DNA from: Mucidula mucida
Taxonomy: Eukaryota; Basidiomycota; Agaricomycetes; Agaricales; Physalacriaceae
Length of the DNA stretch: 64,000 nucleotides
Direction: 5' to 3'
Assembly (NCBI GenBank): GCA_015501055.1
Contig: JADNYV010000031.1
Coordinates: 1 to 64,000 of the forward strand
Shown here: positions 38,823 to 49,243 of the stretch, one piece after another
Layout of the letters: each line of letters begins with the position of its first letter
How positions within the stretch are numbered: the stretch's first letter is position 1
Translations under genes and position numbers: made by a program
Notes under the pieces: generated by a model
What the model was told of the DNA's origin: nothing
Seen by the model: the letters and a program-made list of their open reading frames with translations, nothing else
Database searches by the model: none

Positions 38823-40138
38823 ATGCTCGGTACTGTTCTCGCCTACCTTCTATGGGCCTGCTCGCTCGTGCTACGCCGACCCCAAGGCAAAGCATCACGC
38901 AGCTGAGCACCACTCAGATTGATGCCTTCTCGCCTTACACGTACTTCGCTGCAGCTGGGTACTGTGAGCCGTCTACGACGCTGGCCTGGAGCTGCGGCAG
39001 TAAGAGATATCAACGCGGTACTGATTAACAAGCTTACCCAATTCCTCCAGCTAACTGCGATGCCAACTCGGATTTCATACCAGTCGCGTCTGGGGGAGAC
39101 GGGGCCGACGTGCAGTTCTGTAAGCGCACTGTTCTTGATATCGACAGACATCTATCTCATGTTTTATATTGAGGGTACGTCGGGTACTCGCCATCATTAG
39201 CTGTACGTCTTGTCGCACTATATACTTCGTCAATTGAAGTCTGATTCAATAGAGCGTGGTTGTCGCACACCAGGGAACGGACCCTTCCGAAATGTCAGGC
39301 TTTGCCGCTCCCTTCTACATTGATTCTTACCCGTCAATAATCTTCATAGCGAATCCCTCCTCACGGACGGCAATCTAGTGTTTGACTCGTTGGACTCGGA
39401 CCTCTTCCCGATATCATCTCGGACATCCAGGTTCACGCTGGCTTCGCAAGTATCAAGCACAGTAAGCTAGTAATGTAACTCTCGTGGCTGAATATTATTT
39501 GACGGCGCACAGGACTGCCGAAGCCATTCTGGCTGCCGTTACAACGGCTCTCTCGGATAATGGAGCAGACAGTGTGACTCTTACCGGGCATTCCCTCGGC
39601 GAGTGCTGTAGTTCCATCAGCTTGCTATCATCACGCTAACCGATACGGTCTATGGTAGGCGCTGCACTATCTCTCCTGGACGCCATGTACCTCCCGCTAC
39701 ATCTACCGATCCCATGTATCGCTTTGTGGTTATGGACTGCCTCGAGTTGGGAACCAAGCCTTCGCCGACTACATGGACGACACTACGGAACTCAGTTAAC
39801 CACATCAATAACAAGTCCGTGAGACGCGATCTAATCTCATACGACGAGGGCTGATTTTGTTTGTTCGTCCAGGCAGGATCCCGTGCCGATTCTACCTGGT
39901 CGTGGTTTGGGATACCATCATCCGTCTGGAGAGTTCGCATTGATGACTCCGATGCCTGGAACTCCTGCCCAGGTAGCCCGATACTCTGGATGATCTGTTC
40001 TGTCGACTGATGCTAGGACATCTTTCAGGTCAAGACAATACAGACGATGCATGCACGACTGGCGCTGTGCCCAACATCTTCGATGGAGATTTGAACGACC
40101 ACAGCGGTCCGTTCAATGGCATTGTGACGCGTTGCTGA
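38823..40138 (+). pseudogene. Decayed class-3 lipase, paralogue of the lipase at 34.0-35.3 kb
   Basis: Blocks colinear with the intact minus-strand lipase are present: TQIDAFSPYTYFAAAGYCEP, CDANSDFIPVASGGDGAD, YVGYSPSLA, VVVAHQGTDPSEM, SVTLTGHSLG, LLDAMYLPLHLP, YGLPRVGNQAFADYMD, DPVPILPGRGLGYHH, DDSDAWNSCPGQDNTDDACT and GDLNDHSGPF. They sit in different frames. Changes occur between the signal peptide (MLGTVLAYLLWACS) and mature part, after LPLHLP, after YMD, and between GYHHPSG and VRIDDSD. GHSLG is followed by Glu-Cys rather than the expected small residues. Some junctions still look like 45-60-nt introns. At least three shifts have no splice explanation, so I call it a pseudogene. Confidence 0.8.
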
Positions 40139-40660
40139 GGTATAACAACTTGGAACTTGAAGTGCGGTTGTAAGTATATCGCTTCCAGCTCTCTAGCTCT
40201 CTATCACAAATTTGTGTGAATATATCCAAATGCTTGCTTCTCCGCTTAGATAACCAAGAAGCGTCGAGTTACTTTACTAAATAGTCTCCGTGAAGCATAA
40301 GGGATTGCGAGGGGTGGATGGCGAAGCCGCTCGTCGAATACGCAATTGTGGCGGGTGTAAAAGTCAGTATTGTACGAACTGGGAGTGGCGTTCTGGAGAT
40401 GCATGGTTGCTCGTTTTATTTTGATAAAGATTGCCTTCGTTCTGAGATGCACGAAGTGCTCTATGCGACGGACAACCAAAATTGATAAATACATACAGGA
40501 CCGACTGAGAGCAGTAACAACGAGAGCGACGATAACAAGACTATATACTGATACTAATGATAACGAGAGCAACGATAACAAGACTAAACACGCGTGTAGC
40601 ATACAGCAAGTGAAATGGATAGCAACGTGAAAGCAAGAACGGATACATGAGGGACATCGT
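40139..40660. other. 3' flank, including the duplicated tail of the HNH-family gene
   Basis: From about 40420 on, the sequence matches 44390-44580 downstream of the paralogue (for example GAGAGCGACGATAACAAGA and GTGAAAGCAAGAACGG). The duplicated unit therefore includes the 3' flank. No other gene seen. Confidence 0.55.
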
Positions 40661-41924
40661 TTATTTATACTTGGGAGGGTTCTTGGGCTTGCGAGTAGAT
40701 CTGCGCAACGGCGGTGTCGGCAGGTAGTTGGGAGGCGTCAGAGCGCCCGGCGATGATTCCTTGTTACCACTGCGCCGCCCTTTCTTCGACTGCGTTTTAC
40801 TGCGCTTGGAGGGTGGCTCCTCAACTGGCTCAGTGCGCGACAATGACGGCGACCTCGCTCGCTTTCCGGGTTGCACATCGACCACATCCGCAGCCGTAGA
40901 GTCTAAGTGGTGTTTCTTTATGTCGGATGCATTCCCTTTGGCAAGAGCAGTGGATCGCTCGTTGTTCTCCTTCATATACTTCCGCATCTTTTTCTTCTGC
41001 TTCAAAATCCGCGGGTCATTAGTTTTGTAGTCGCGTTCCTCGGGCGTCTGATAGCCATCATCAGGAGGCGGCGTAGGCTGACGCGGTTTTTTTGGAAAGC
41101 CTTTGACAGGGACCAGACCGCGATGCTGGTACTTCTTCCAAGTCCCGTGCATCCATGTGATGGGGATGGGCTCTTGGATTGGGTTCATAGTTTGGATGAT
41201 CAACATTCGAAGCCGGGTGTCAATGAGAGGAGAGCCGTTCAACTCGATGTCAAAGGTTGTGAAGACGTAATCCACGAGTGCGCAGAAAATGAAGGCAGGG
41301 TGAACGTGGGCTCTTATAGGTGGCAGATTGTCATAGGGAGGGTCGTATCGTGCATTGCCTATGTATAATGGTTTTTGGTCTCCACTTTGTGGGACTGGTG
41401 GGAGAAGCTGGTAGGTGTATTCAACCGCGGGGAGGTGCTAGTGATGGACACTCAATCTTTGTAAGCAACATAGACAATTGACGCACGTCGGTGAAAAGAA
41501 CTCGGCCGTCCGGCGTAGGAGCCGCACGGTTGTGGTCAAAGAGATCGGAAAGGCTTTGCAAAACTTCGATGGATGGAAGCAAGGCCCACACTTGGTCTTC
41601 GTAGTACTCTTGCATATCACTGTGAACTAGAAATATTGTGCTTAGACAAAGGCCAAACGGTCGTACAAAACGGGAACATACGTTTGGTGCTCATGAGAGC
41701 TGTGTTGCCGCGGTAATGGTCAAGATCACCGCGTTCAAGGCCTAGAGTGTATTCCAGTCCGTCGAGATGCTAAGAGCGCACATCAGTGTATTCTCGCGAT
41801 TTATTGTGGCGAGCGGACAAACCGAAGTGGGGAATCCGTTCGGGGGGATGAAATGGAAGTCCAGAAGTTTGGACGAGGTTGGATCAGTAGTTATCTCATC
41901 CAAAGTGGCGGAGCTGGACTCCAT
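40661..41924 (-). CDS. HNH-family-like protein, copy A (368 aa)
   Basis: Exons 41924-41823, 41769-41682, 41626-41487, 41437-40661; 368 residues plus stop. Recognisable parts are LDFHFIPPNGFPTS, LEYTLGLERGDLDHYRGNTA, MQEYYEDQVWALLPSIEVL, YTYQLLPPVPQSGDQKPLYI and LPPIRAHVHPAFIFCAL. The LE-x-x-LGL...N...LH...W-x-LLPS pattern resembles the second half of the HNH nuclease-type proteins expanded in agaricomycetes; the first Cys-x-x-TG...AH part is absent, so catalysis is doubtful. The C-terminal third is charged and lysine-rich (nuclear-signal-like PGKRARSPSLSRTEP, SKRSKTQSKKGRRSGNK). Close paralogue of 45821-44692; the two copies share all four exon lengths except the last. Confidence 0.8.
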
Positions 41925-42446
41925 GATGGTGGGTGATGAGGGAGGTGCTGGTGGGAGGACAAGTCGAACAATGGTTAAGGGCCAAAGCCATCTGTGAGTA
42001 CGCTACACGTGACTCGGCAGAAATTGGCCGGCCGAGTTCGGCACGGTGCCCTTGTTCATCTTTGAATTTTTATTGTTCGACAATTCTCTGTTCACGCGCG
42101 ACTTGCAACGACCCTGGCTCTCAGAGCCTTTCTCCTTCAGCCTCGAAACCACTTTGCCACGTCATAAAACAGACTCTTTGCTCTGCGCTTACTGACGTTC
42201 CCACACCCGCCTTGGATAGGTAGCTAGAAACCTCAGTCTACATGCAGGTGTTAACAAACTTGAACAGCTCTTCCCGCGGCACAGCTTCCCTAGATGTACT
42301 CTGGGCTGACCTTGAACAAAAAACGGCTGAAGAAGAACAATGCAGGAACAATGCAAGCTCGCCTATAAAATGGCCTCCCAAGTACGGACAACACAACAAT
42401 TCTCTTCTTTGCCTTTCCTTACCCTTCTTGGACCTCCGACATACTC
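41925..42446. other. Divergent promoter region between HNH copy A and the central HNH gene
   Basis: No coding region recognised. It contains the TATA box at 42364-42370. Confidence 0.5.
42364..42370 (+). promoter_or_regulatory. TATA box of the central HNH gene
   Basis: TATAAAA located 77-83 bases upstream of the ATG at 42447, in the 520-base divergent interval between copy A and this gene. Confidence 0.5.
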
Positions 42447-44042
42447 ATGCCTTCCACCTCGCACATTTTCGAAGACTCTGACGACGAAATGTCCGGCGCA
42501 ACTGATAACGTGTTGAACATGGATGCCTCAGACTCCGGCGACGAAGGCGACGACCCCAGGGATCTCGACTATGCCCCCCCGGACGAGACGCCCAATCATC
42601 GGAACTACAAGAATGAACCTCGAGATCCTCATCTCGCTGCGAGATCTGCGGCGGCGGCCAAGCATCCAGGTAGATGCGCCTTCACGGGTGAGAAGAACGT
42701 TTGTTCTACCGTTCAGTATGCACATGGTACTGCCCGCCATATTGGCTACACACGACCCGACCTGGTATGGGTCTCTGTTTTCCTAGATCCAGCCGCCCTC
42801 ACACCCTCTTGCGTTTTAGATGATAAACCTCGAATATCACTGGGGATTTCCAACCCCGTATACACTCTCGCTCGATTCAAGGAACAACATCATTCCAAGT
42901 TGGTGATCACTGTTACCCAACTTCGCACTTATTTCAATCGTTTCGCAGTGAATCCAACTGTTCATGTTGCCAATGACGAAGGTGGCTACGGCGTACTGCC
43001 ACAGCTGAAAGACCTGGTTAAGATTTACCAGGACTCGAAAAAGATTATGAAGATGCCGTGGAAGGCTCGAAAGAGATACAATATTGTGAGTACCTCGGAC
43101 TCACTAAATATTCGATTTTGACGGCTGAATTAGCTATGGTCGCCTCCCGTCGAGGATCGGTACTGGTTATACAACCCTGTGATGTTTAGATTCCAGCCTG
43201 ATTCCGAGGCACCCCCCATCACACATAGGGATCCGGTGCCCGACGCTAATGGCATTCGACCGACCACGCAACACTTTTGCCCTTACCCTAATCTTCAGCT
43301 CGTCCTGCGTTTACATCCCGTCTTTGCTATTGTTGATCTCTATCTGAAGGTTTCAAGGTACAAGAACCAGGTATCTTGGACTGAACCGGAGAAGCTTCGC
43401 ATGTCTTACGTCAAGCTGATCATGGCGATTTGGGAAAACACCCCACCAGTGGGCTGGCTTAAGTTGAGGCCTCAGGGATTCCTCGGTACGGCAATTCTCC
43501 CCGCCTTGGGTAAAGCGACGGGTGCCAACGAGGAGGACAATGCCGAGATCGACACGCCTTCACGACACGCCGCCGGACACATCACTCTCCCGGAGTTAGT
43601 CGATGGCCCACTCACAGCTGCTGAGACTCAGGCTGCAATCGTGGACGCTCTTGCTGCCCAGTCAAAGACTGCTAAAGGCAAAGGGAAGGCCATCGCTAAC
43701 GAGTTCCAAATTCCCCCGGTAGCGGGTCCTTCTAACGCGCACGCGTCGACTTCTGGCGCTGTACCCAATGGCGAAGACGGCGAAGCGCCAGCGGTTACCA
43801 CTCAAGCAAAGAGTGGTAAAAAGCAGGCGTCGTCAAAGCCACGCGGCCGTGTTGGAAAGAGAGGAAGGGAGGGAGACGATGAGGAAGAGGTTGATCGGCC
43901 TGGGAAGCAATTGAAGGGCGATGTTAAGGGAAAGGCTAAGGGAAAGCAGAAGGCTTCGAAGTCAAAGCAGGCAACTGAAGTTGAGGGAGCGGAGGGCGGG
44001 CCATCGAAAGCAAAGCGCTCAAGCAAGAAAGCCGCGCAGTAA
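42447..44042 (+). CDS. HNH-nuclease-domain-like protein with basic C-terminus (515 aa)
   Basis: Exons 42447-43085 and 43134-44042; 515 residues plus stop. The N-terminus is acidic (FEDSDDEMSGA, DEGDDPRDLDYAPPDE). At about residues 80-100, GRCAFTGEKNVCSTVQYAHG has the C-x-x-TG...AH spacing of HNH_2-type nuclease domains. The middle (PYPNLQLVLRLHPVFAIVDL) aligns with LPPIRAHVHPAFIFCAL of the flanking copies, so the three genes are one family. The C-terminal 130 residues are Lys/Gly/Ala-rich with repeated KGKAKGKQKASKSK-like runs, suggesting nuclear, nucleic-acid contact (inference). No second catalytic His/Asn that I can place with certainty. Intact frame, one GT-AG intron. Confidence 0.78.
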
Positions 44043-44691
44043 TCAATCTGAAAGTCTTTATGTTGTAGAACCTTATATGTATTTCTCGTCATGAACCTGG
44101 TACTTACTTCTATGATATTAGCACCGAACGCGATAAGTATAACGGCTGCATATACCTTGTATTGCATTTTTTCATGACGTGTTAGGCGGACAACGATGAG
44201 GGTGGCAGTTACAGGTGAATCGTGCCTGATCAAGCCTATAATTCAGTAGACTCACAGCCGAAGGGGAATGTCAATGAGAGGAGCAGCGTCTAACTTCACA
44301 TTGAAGGCCAACATGATACAGTCTTTGAGTGCTCAGAAAGTCAGACACGGGGAGATGCTGGACAAAAAAGTTCAATTCAGTCGGGGTCATCGTCGTCGTA
44401 AGTATTTCAGAGATGCTCGAAGAGCTCAATGCGACGGCCAAGAAAGTATTAAATATATGCAGGACTGACTGAGAGCAGTGATAATGAGAGCGACGATAAC
44501 AAGAGTAGTTACGTGGGTGGCATGAAATGAATAGCAATGTGAAAGCAAGAACGGGGAGATGAGGAATATCGTTTAATTATACTTTAGCGTGCGAGTTAAT
44601 CTGCGCCACGGAGGCGTCGGTAGATAGTTGTGAGGTGTGAGAGGGCCCGTTGATCACTTGCCATTGCTCCTCCCTTTCTTCGGCTGTGTGT
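44043..44691. repeat. Downstream flank with fragments of the HNH copy A/B duplication
   Basis: Around 44250-44340 a short fragment matches exon 4 of copy B near 45090-45180 (shared TCTAACTTCACATTGAAGG and CGAAGGGGA), forming a third, truncated copy. From 44390 to 44691 the sequence matches the 3' flank and 3'-coding end of copy A. Copy B stops earlier than copy A, so homologous C-terminal sequence is non-coding here. Confidence 0.65.
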
Positions 44692-45821
44692 TTAACGCCG
44701 CACGCGCTTGGAAGATCGCTCTTCGACTGGCTCAGCGCGCGACAATGACGGCGACCTCGCTCGCTTTGCAGGTTGCACATCCACCGCATTCACAACGATT
44801 GTATAGTTGTGGTGCTTCTTTATGTCGGATGCATTCCCTTTGGCAAGAGCAGTCGAGCGCTCGTTGTTCTCCTCCATGTACTCCCGCATCTTATTATGCC
44901 GCTTCCCCATTCGCGGGTCATCAAGCTTGTAATCGCGTTCCTCCGGTGTATCATCGATGGCCGTAGGCTGTTCGCGACGCGGTTTTTTTGGGAGGCCTTT
45001 GACAGTGATTAAACCGCGATGCAGGAATTCCTTATATGTCCCGTGCGTCCACGTTACGGGAATTGGATGCCTAATGAAGCCCATCATTCGGTATACTAAT
45101 AGTCGAAGGGGAGTGTCGATCAGAGGGGTGGCGTCTAACTTCACATTGAAGGTCAACGTAACATAATCTTTCAGAGCGCAGAAGACAAAGGCGGGGTGAA
45201 CGTTGGCTTTGATGAGCGGAAGATTCTCATACGGAGGATCGTATCGATTTTTGCTAATGTATAACGGTTTTTGGCCTCCATTTCGTGGGACTGGTGGGAG
45301 AAGCTGGTAAGTGTAGTCAGCCACGGGAAGATGCTAGAGAGAAAAGGTCAATGATGCATTTTCATAACGCGGGGTGGAAACTCACGTCCGTAAAAAGTAC
45401 TCGGCCGTCCGGCGCAGGAGCCTCACGGTTGTGAATGAAGAGATCACAGAGAGAATCCAGGATCTCGGTTGAGGGAAGCAATGCCCACACTTGGGCTTTG
45501 TAGTACTCTTGCATATCACTGTGGACTAAAATCCCGTGCTTAGCCAAAGATGAAACGATTGTACAAAATGGGAACATACGTTTGGTGCTCATGAGAGCTG
45601 TATTGTCGCGATAATGATCAAGATCACCGCGTTCAAGGCCTAAAGTGTATTCCAGTCCATCAAGATTCTAATTGCGCCTGTTAGTTTCTTCCCACATTCA
45701 TTCTGGCGAGCGGACAAACAGAGGTGGCGAATCCATTCGGTGGGATGAAATGGAAGTCCAGAAGTTCAGACGAGGTTGGATCAGTAGTTATCTCGTCAAG
45801 AGTGGCAGAAATGGGTTCCAT
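44692..45821 (-). CDS. HNH-family-like protein, copy B (323 aa), C-terminally shortened
   Basis: Exons 45821-45720, 45667-45580, 45525-45386, 45333-44692; 323 residues plus stop. It is the paralogue of 41924-40661: the first three exons have identical lengths (102, 88, 140 nt). Shared blocks include ATLDEITTDPTSSELLDFHF, LEYTLGLERGDLDHYR, MQEYYKAQVWALLPSTEIL, YTYQLLPPVPRNGGQKPLYI and NNERSTALAKGNASDIKKHH. Copy B ends in SKRVRR followed by a stop, about 45 residues earlier than copy A. Homologous DNA continues downstream, so the shortening is secondary. Both copies keep open frames, which suggests recent duplication or selection. Confidence 0.8.
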
Positions 45822-46449
45822 GATGGTAGGTGGTAAAGGAGTAGGAAAGGATTGCCGATCGCCCTCATGAACAATACAGCCAGTCACCTGACTCGATGTG
45901 GCGGGCTCCAATCAAACGAACAATGCGCACTTACGAAGGAAGTTGGTCTTTATTACAGAAGGCCAACCATGCAAGGACGACCTGCGTGGAGAGAGGAACC
46001 GGACATAACATGAGATGAGACTCCGTAGAACAACGGTTCAGCGTAGCTATCGATCATTTTGTTCAGACCCGCTGCCCTCGCCGGAACCAACAGAACCGAA
46101 CGGCGAATCACGGAAAGCATCAGAGGGTAAGTATGTCATTTTGCCAAATCTCCACGATCACAAATAGAGCGCTCACTAGCGTCGAAACTCGGCGGTCGAA
46201 ATCAAGGTTGGATCTTCCTTCGGAAATCTCCTCCACCCTTAAGCTCAGCGCTCAGTGCCTAGGTCGCGACAAGGCCATTGCCGGATCATATGGCCCAGAC
46301 TCTCGCACCTTTACTATCACCATAAACTCTACCGCACTCGTCCTGGCCAAAAACACCTTGGGATCAGAAACATAGATCGCAAGCAGAGGGGTATGAAAAC
46401 TATAAATACAACAGGTATACGCAGATTAATCGCATGTTACAATATACAG
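45822..46449. other. Intergenic between copy B and the proline-rich gene
   Basis: A plus-strand frame (46133-46375) has no motifs. Nothing else recognised. Confidence 0.45.
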
Positions 46450-48845
46450 TCATCGAGACCCAGAAGAACGCGTAGACAGCGTGCGCGCGAGCATACCAGA
46501 CAGCGGCAGCGAATATCGCTTAGTTAGCGATTTAAACTTTCCATACGACGTCCCCTTCGCAGTCACCTGCGATTCCATCATCGCATCCACCCGCTCGGCG
46601 GGCGTTTTCGGCGCATCTGCGTTCATCCATATCGACGGAATAGCCGCAGGTGCTATGTAGTAAGACTAGTGTTAGGAAAAGACTTTAGCAAAAAGAAGAT
46701 AGACAACTACGAACCCCGCGATCCCATGATCCCAGCACCCGCCAACGTCACATTGTCCGCCGAACGTCGCGCAAGCTTCTTTTTGGTCTTCGGCGACGCG
46801 TCCATCTCGTTATCCCTCAACGGCATAATGCACATATCATCCGCAGTCCCCGTAGGCTGATACCGCGGCTCGCGCGTGACAATCTCAATGTCATCGAGCG
46901 TCGTAGGGCGCGGCTGGGGCGTTGGCGACCTAGACTCCATGTGAAGGAACGAATGGCGATTCAAAGATCCAGGCGGATGCGCAGACTGGGGAGAATACTC
47001 CTTTGGTATTTCGGGGACTGGTGGGTGCACGTCCTGCGGCGAGTTGTGGGAGGCAGCAGCACGCGTGCTGAGCTTGCGCGGGAGACGAAGACTGCCCATT
47101 GAAGTGCGGAGGCTGCGCCTACGTGCGGCCGTGACCATCCCGACGCGACTCTGGTCTGCTCCACGCGTGCTCTTGTTGCTGTGAACACTGACGCGATCAC
47201 TGTTATCGACAGTAGGCGACACCGGTCGACTGTATAATGGGGGAGGTGACGATGGCGGATGCGGTGGAGGTGTCAGAGAGCGCAGCGGAGCTGGCAGTGG
47301 TCGTATTTTTTTTGGAGGAGACTGCAGACGACCTGGTATAGTGGTCATCGTTGCAGGAGGAGATGGTAAAGCAACTAGCGCCGCCGTCCCTATAACGCCA
47401 GTCTCCTCGTCCGGATCAAACCCAAGTTCCCTCGCCTCGAGATCGTCCATCTCCTGAGCCAATCTCTGCGCCTCCTTCCAAGCGTCGTCAAGTTCCGCCT
47501 CTAGCTGCCCGATACGATCCCGTGCCCCAATCAAGTCAGACGTGCGTTTACCATAACTGCCATTGAGCTATCATACGATCTTAGAAATGGGGAACTAACG
47601 AAATGAAGGAGAGGCACTAACCTTGCGCAGTGCAATAGCGAGCGCACTAGCCCAATGAACGTCCAGTAGCTTCGTAATCTGCCTAATCTGATCTATCGTC
47701 TTCACCAAGTCCTCCGCAAGCATATCGCACGATGCGGTGATGTCCGCTATCTGTGTCGCTAGGCTCACCACCAGCTCTCGATCCTTGTCTTTGTCTTTCT
47801 CCGACCCACCCCCACTGGACATGAGTGCCTGCAGTAACATGGTCCGGCGGTGGATGTTGAATCGGTACTTGGACTGCGTGACCGCCTTATGCGCGTTCAG
47901 CCGCTCGAGCTCGGCAGGTAGTACGCGGTCGAGATTGTCCAGTGAGACGAGCCGGATAAAGGACTCCTGCGCAGAAGACCGGATAGCGCGTGAAACAATG
48001 TGCTGAAGTTCTGTTGAGTCAAATGTCCCTGTGGGAATATGAGGTGTAGTGCAAAAAAAGAATGTTCTAAACATACATAGAGCGGCTTCAAGAGGTAGTC
48101 CTTTCCATGGAATGGGAGCGGCCTCAAAGCTGATTTTGGGGGGAGGTGGTAGTGTAGCGGCTCGTGACAAGGATTTGTTAGTTGGTACCGGCGAGGATGA
48201 GATCGATGAGACGCGACTTGGAGTTGGGCTGGGTGACGGCGCAGGAAAAGGTAATGGATGGAGACTCGCGTCAGATTGTGGCGACTCGTTGGCATCAGCG
48301 TCGGCATCTTCGAGGATGGTGTTCATAGCTGGAACATGGATGGAAGAGACGCGACTTGGAGTGGGTGAAGGCACTGGCGGTGAGAATAGTGGCGGTGGCG
48401 GTGGCGGCGGTAACAATATCACGGGCGCATCGGCGGCCGGCGCATGCGTTGAGAGAGCGCGACTCAGTGGTGATGGAGGTGGTGATGGAGCGAGAATTGG
48501 AGGTGGAGGTGTGGGAGGCGGGACTGCTATGGGCGCTCCATCGACATGACGGTCCTCAATGACGGGCAGTGCCTTTATTTCACTTCTCGGTGAATAGTCG
48601 CTCCCTGAAATTGGTGACGCGGGCCCGGGGCTCGACGCTGAGGCTGACGGTTCCCGTGAGCGCATGATAGATTCCCTCGTTGATAATTGCACAGACTCCC
48701 TGCTACCGCCTTCTTCTGGCCCAGAAACGAGGTTGAACGAGGAAAGGCGCGTCCTGGGACCCATGGGCATCGCTCTGCTCCCTCGCAATGAGGTACGTGG
48801 GCCTAGCGGGGAACCGCTGTACGGGCGTTCAGTGCTAGCTGTCAT
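46450..48845 (-). CDS. Proline-rich, coiled-coil basidiomycete protein (743 aa), function unknown
   Basis: Exons 48845-48077, 48028-47622, 47567-46715, 46652-46450; 743 residues plus stop. The first 250 residues are Ser/Pro-rich with poly-Pro runs (PVILLPPPPPPPLFSPP) and repeated PSPTPSRVSSI. The middle domain (about 258-435) is helical: STELQHIVSRAIRSSAQESF, VLPAELERLNAHKAVTQSKY, FNIHRRTMLLQALMSS, LDVHWASALAIALRKL, then a predicted coiled coil RIGQLEAELDDAWKEAQRLA. The C-terminus is disordered and ends in a conserved block WMNADAPKTPAERVDAMMES with a basic tail. This conserved core is familiar from basidiomycete hypothetical proteins. Poly-Pro suggests profilin or SH3 partners; role unknown. 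Confidence 0.85.
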
Positions 48846-49243
48846 GTTGCTGATGATCTCGAGGAAGATTTAGACTTTAGGCTCTCCGGTGCGATTCAGC
48901 GTGAGTACGCCAACGCAGGCGACGTCGACGACAGCGCCCAGATGGTGGGGCACGAAGAAGCCTGGCCATCGGATTTGGTCATGGTTTACCTTCCCTCAAA
49001 TGTTTCCCACAGCCTGGTTTATTTATGAAATTTCGGAAGACATACCCACACGTGTCCGATCGGTGGGCCGACTCCCGATGCAAATCTGCAAAAAACTGCA
49101 ACGCGTTTCAAGACCAAAATGCTTCAGGCACTGGCGGCGCTATCCAAGCAAGTACATGTAGCTAATAAAAATACGAACAGACGCGTATACATGAGAAATA
49201 CAGTAAGAGGACACAGTCCTTCGAGCACCCCACGACTAGTATG
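48846..49243. other. Promoter side of the proline-rich gene / 3' flank of the YTP1-like gene
   Basis: No gene recognised. Confidence 0.45.

Noticed and set aside
48049..48549. Gly-rich plus-strand frame
   Set aside because: Complement of the poly-Pro/Ser region of the minus-strand proline-rich protein.
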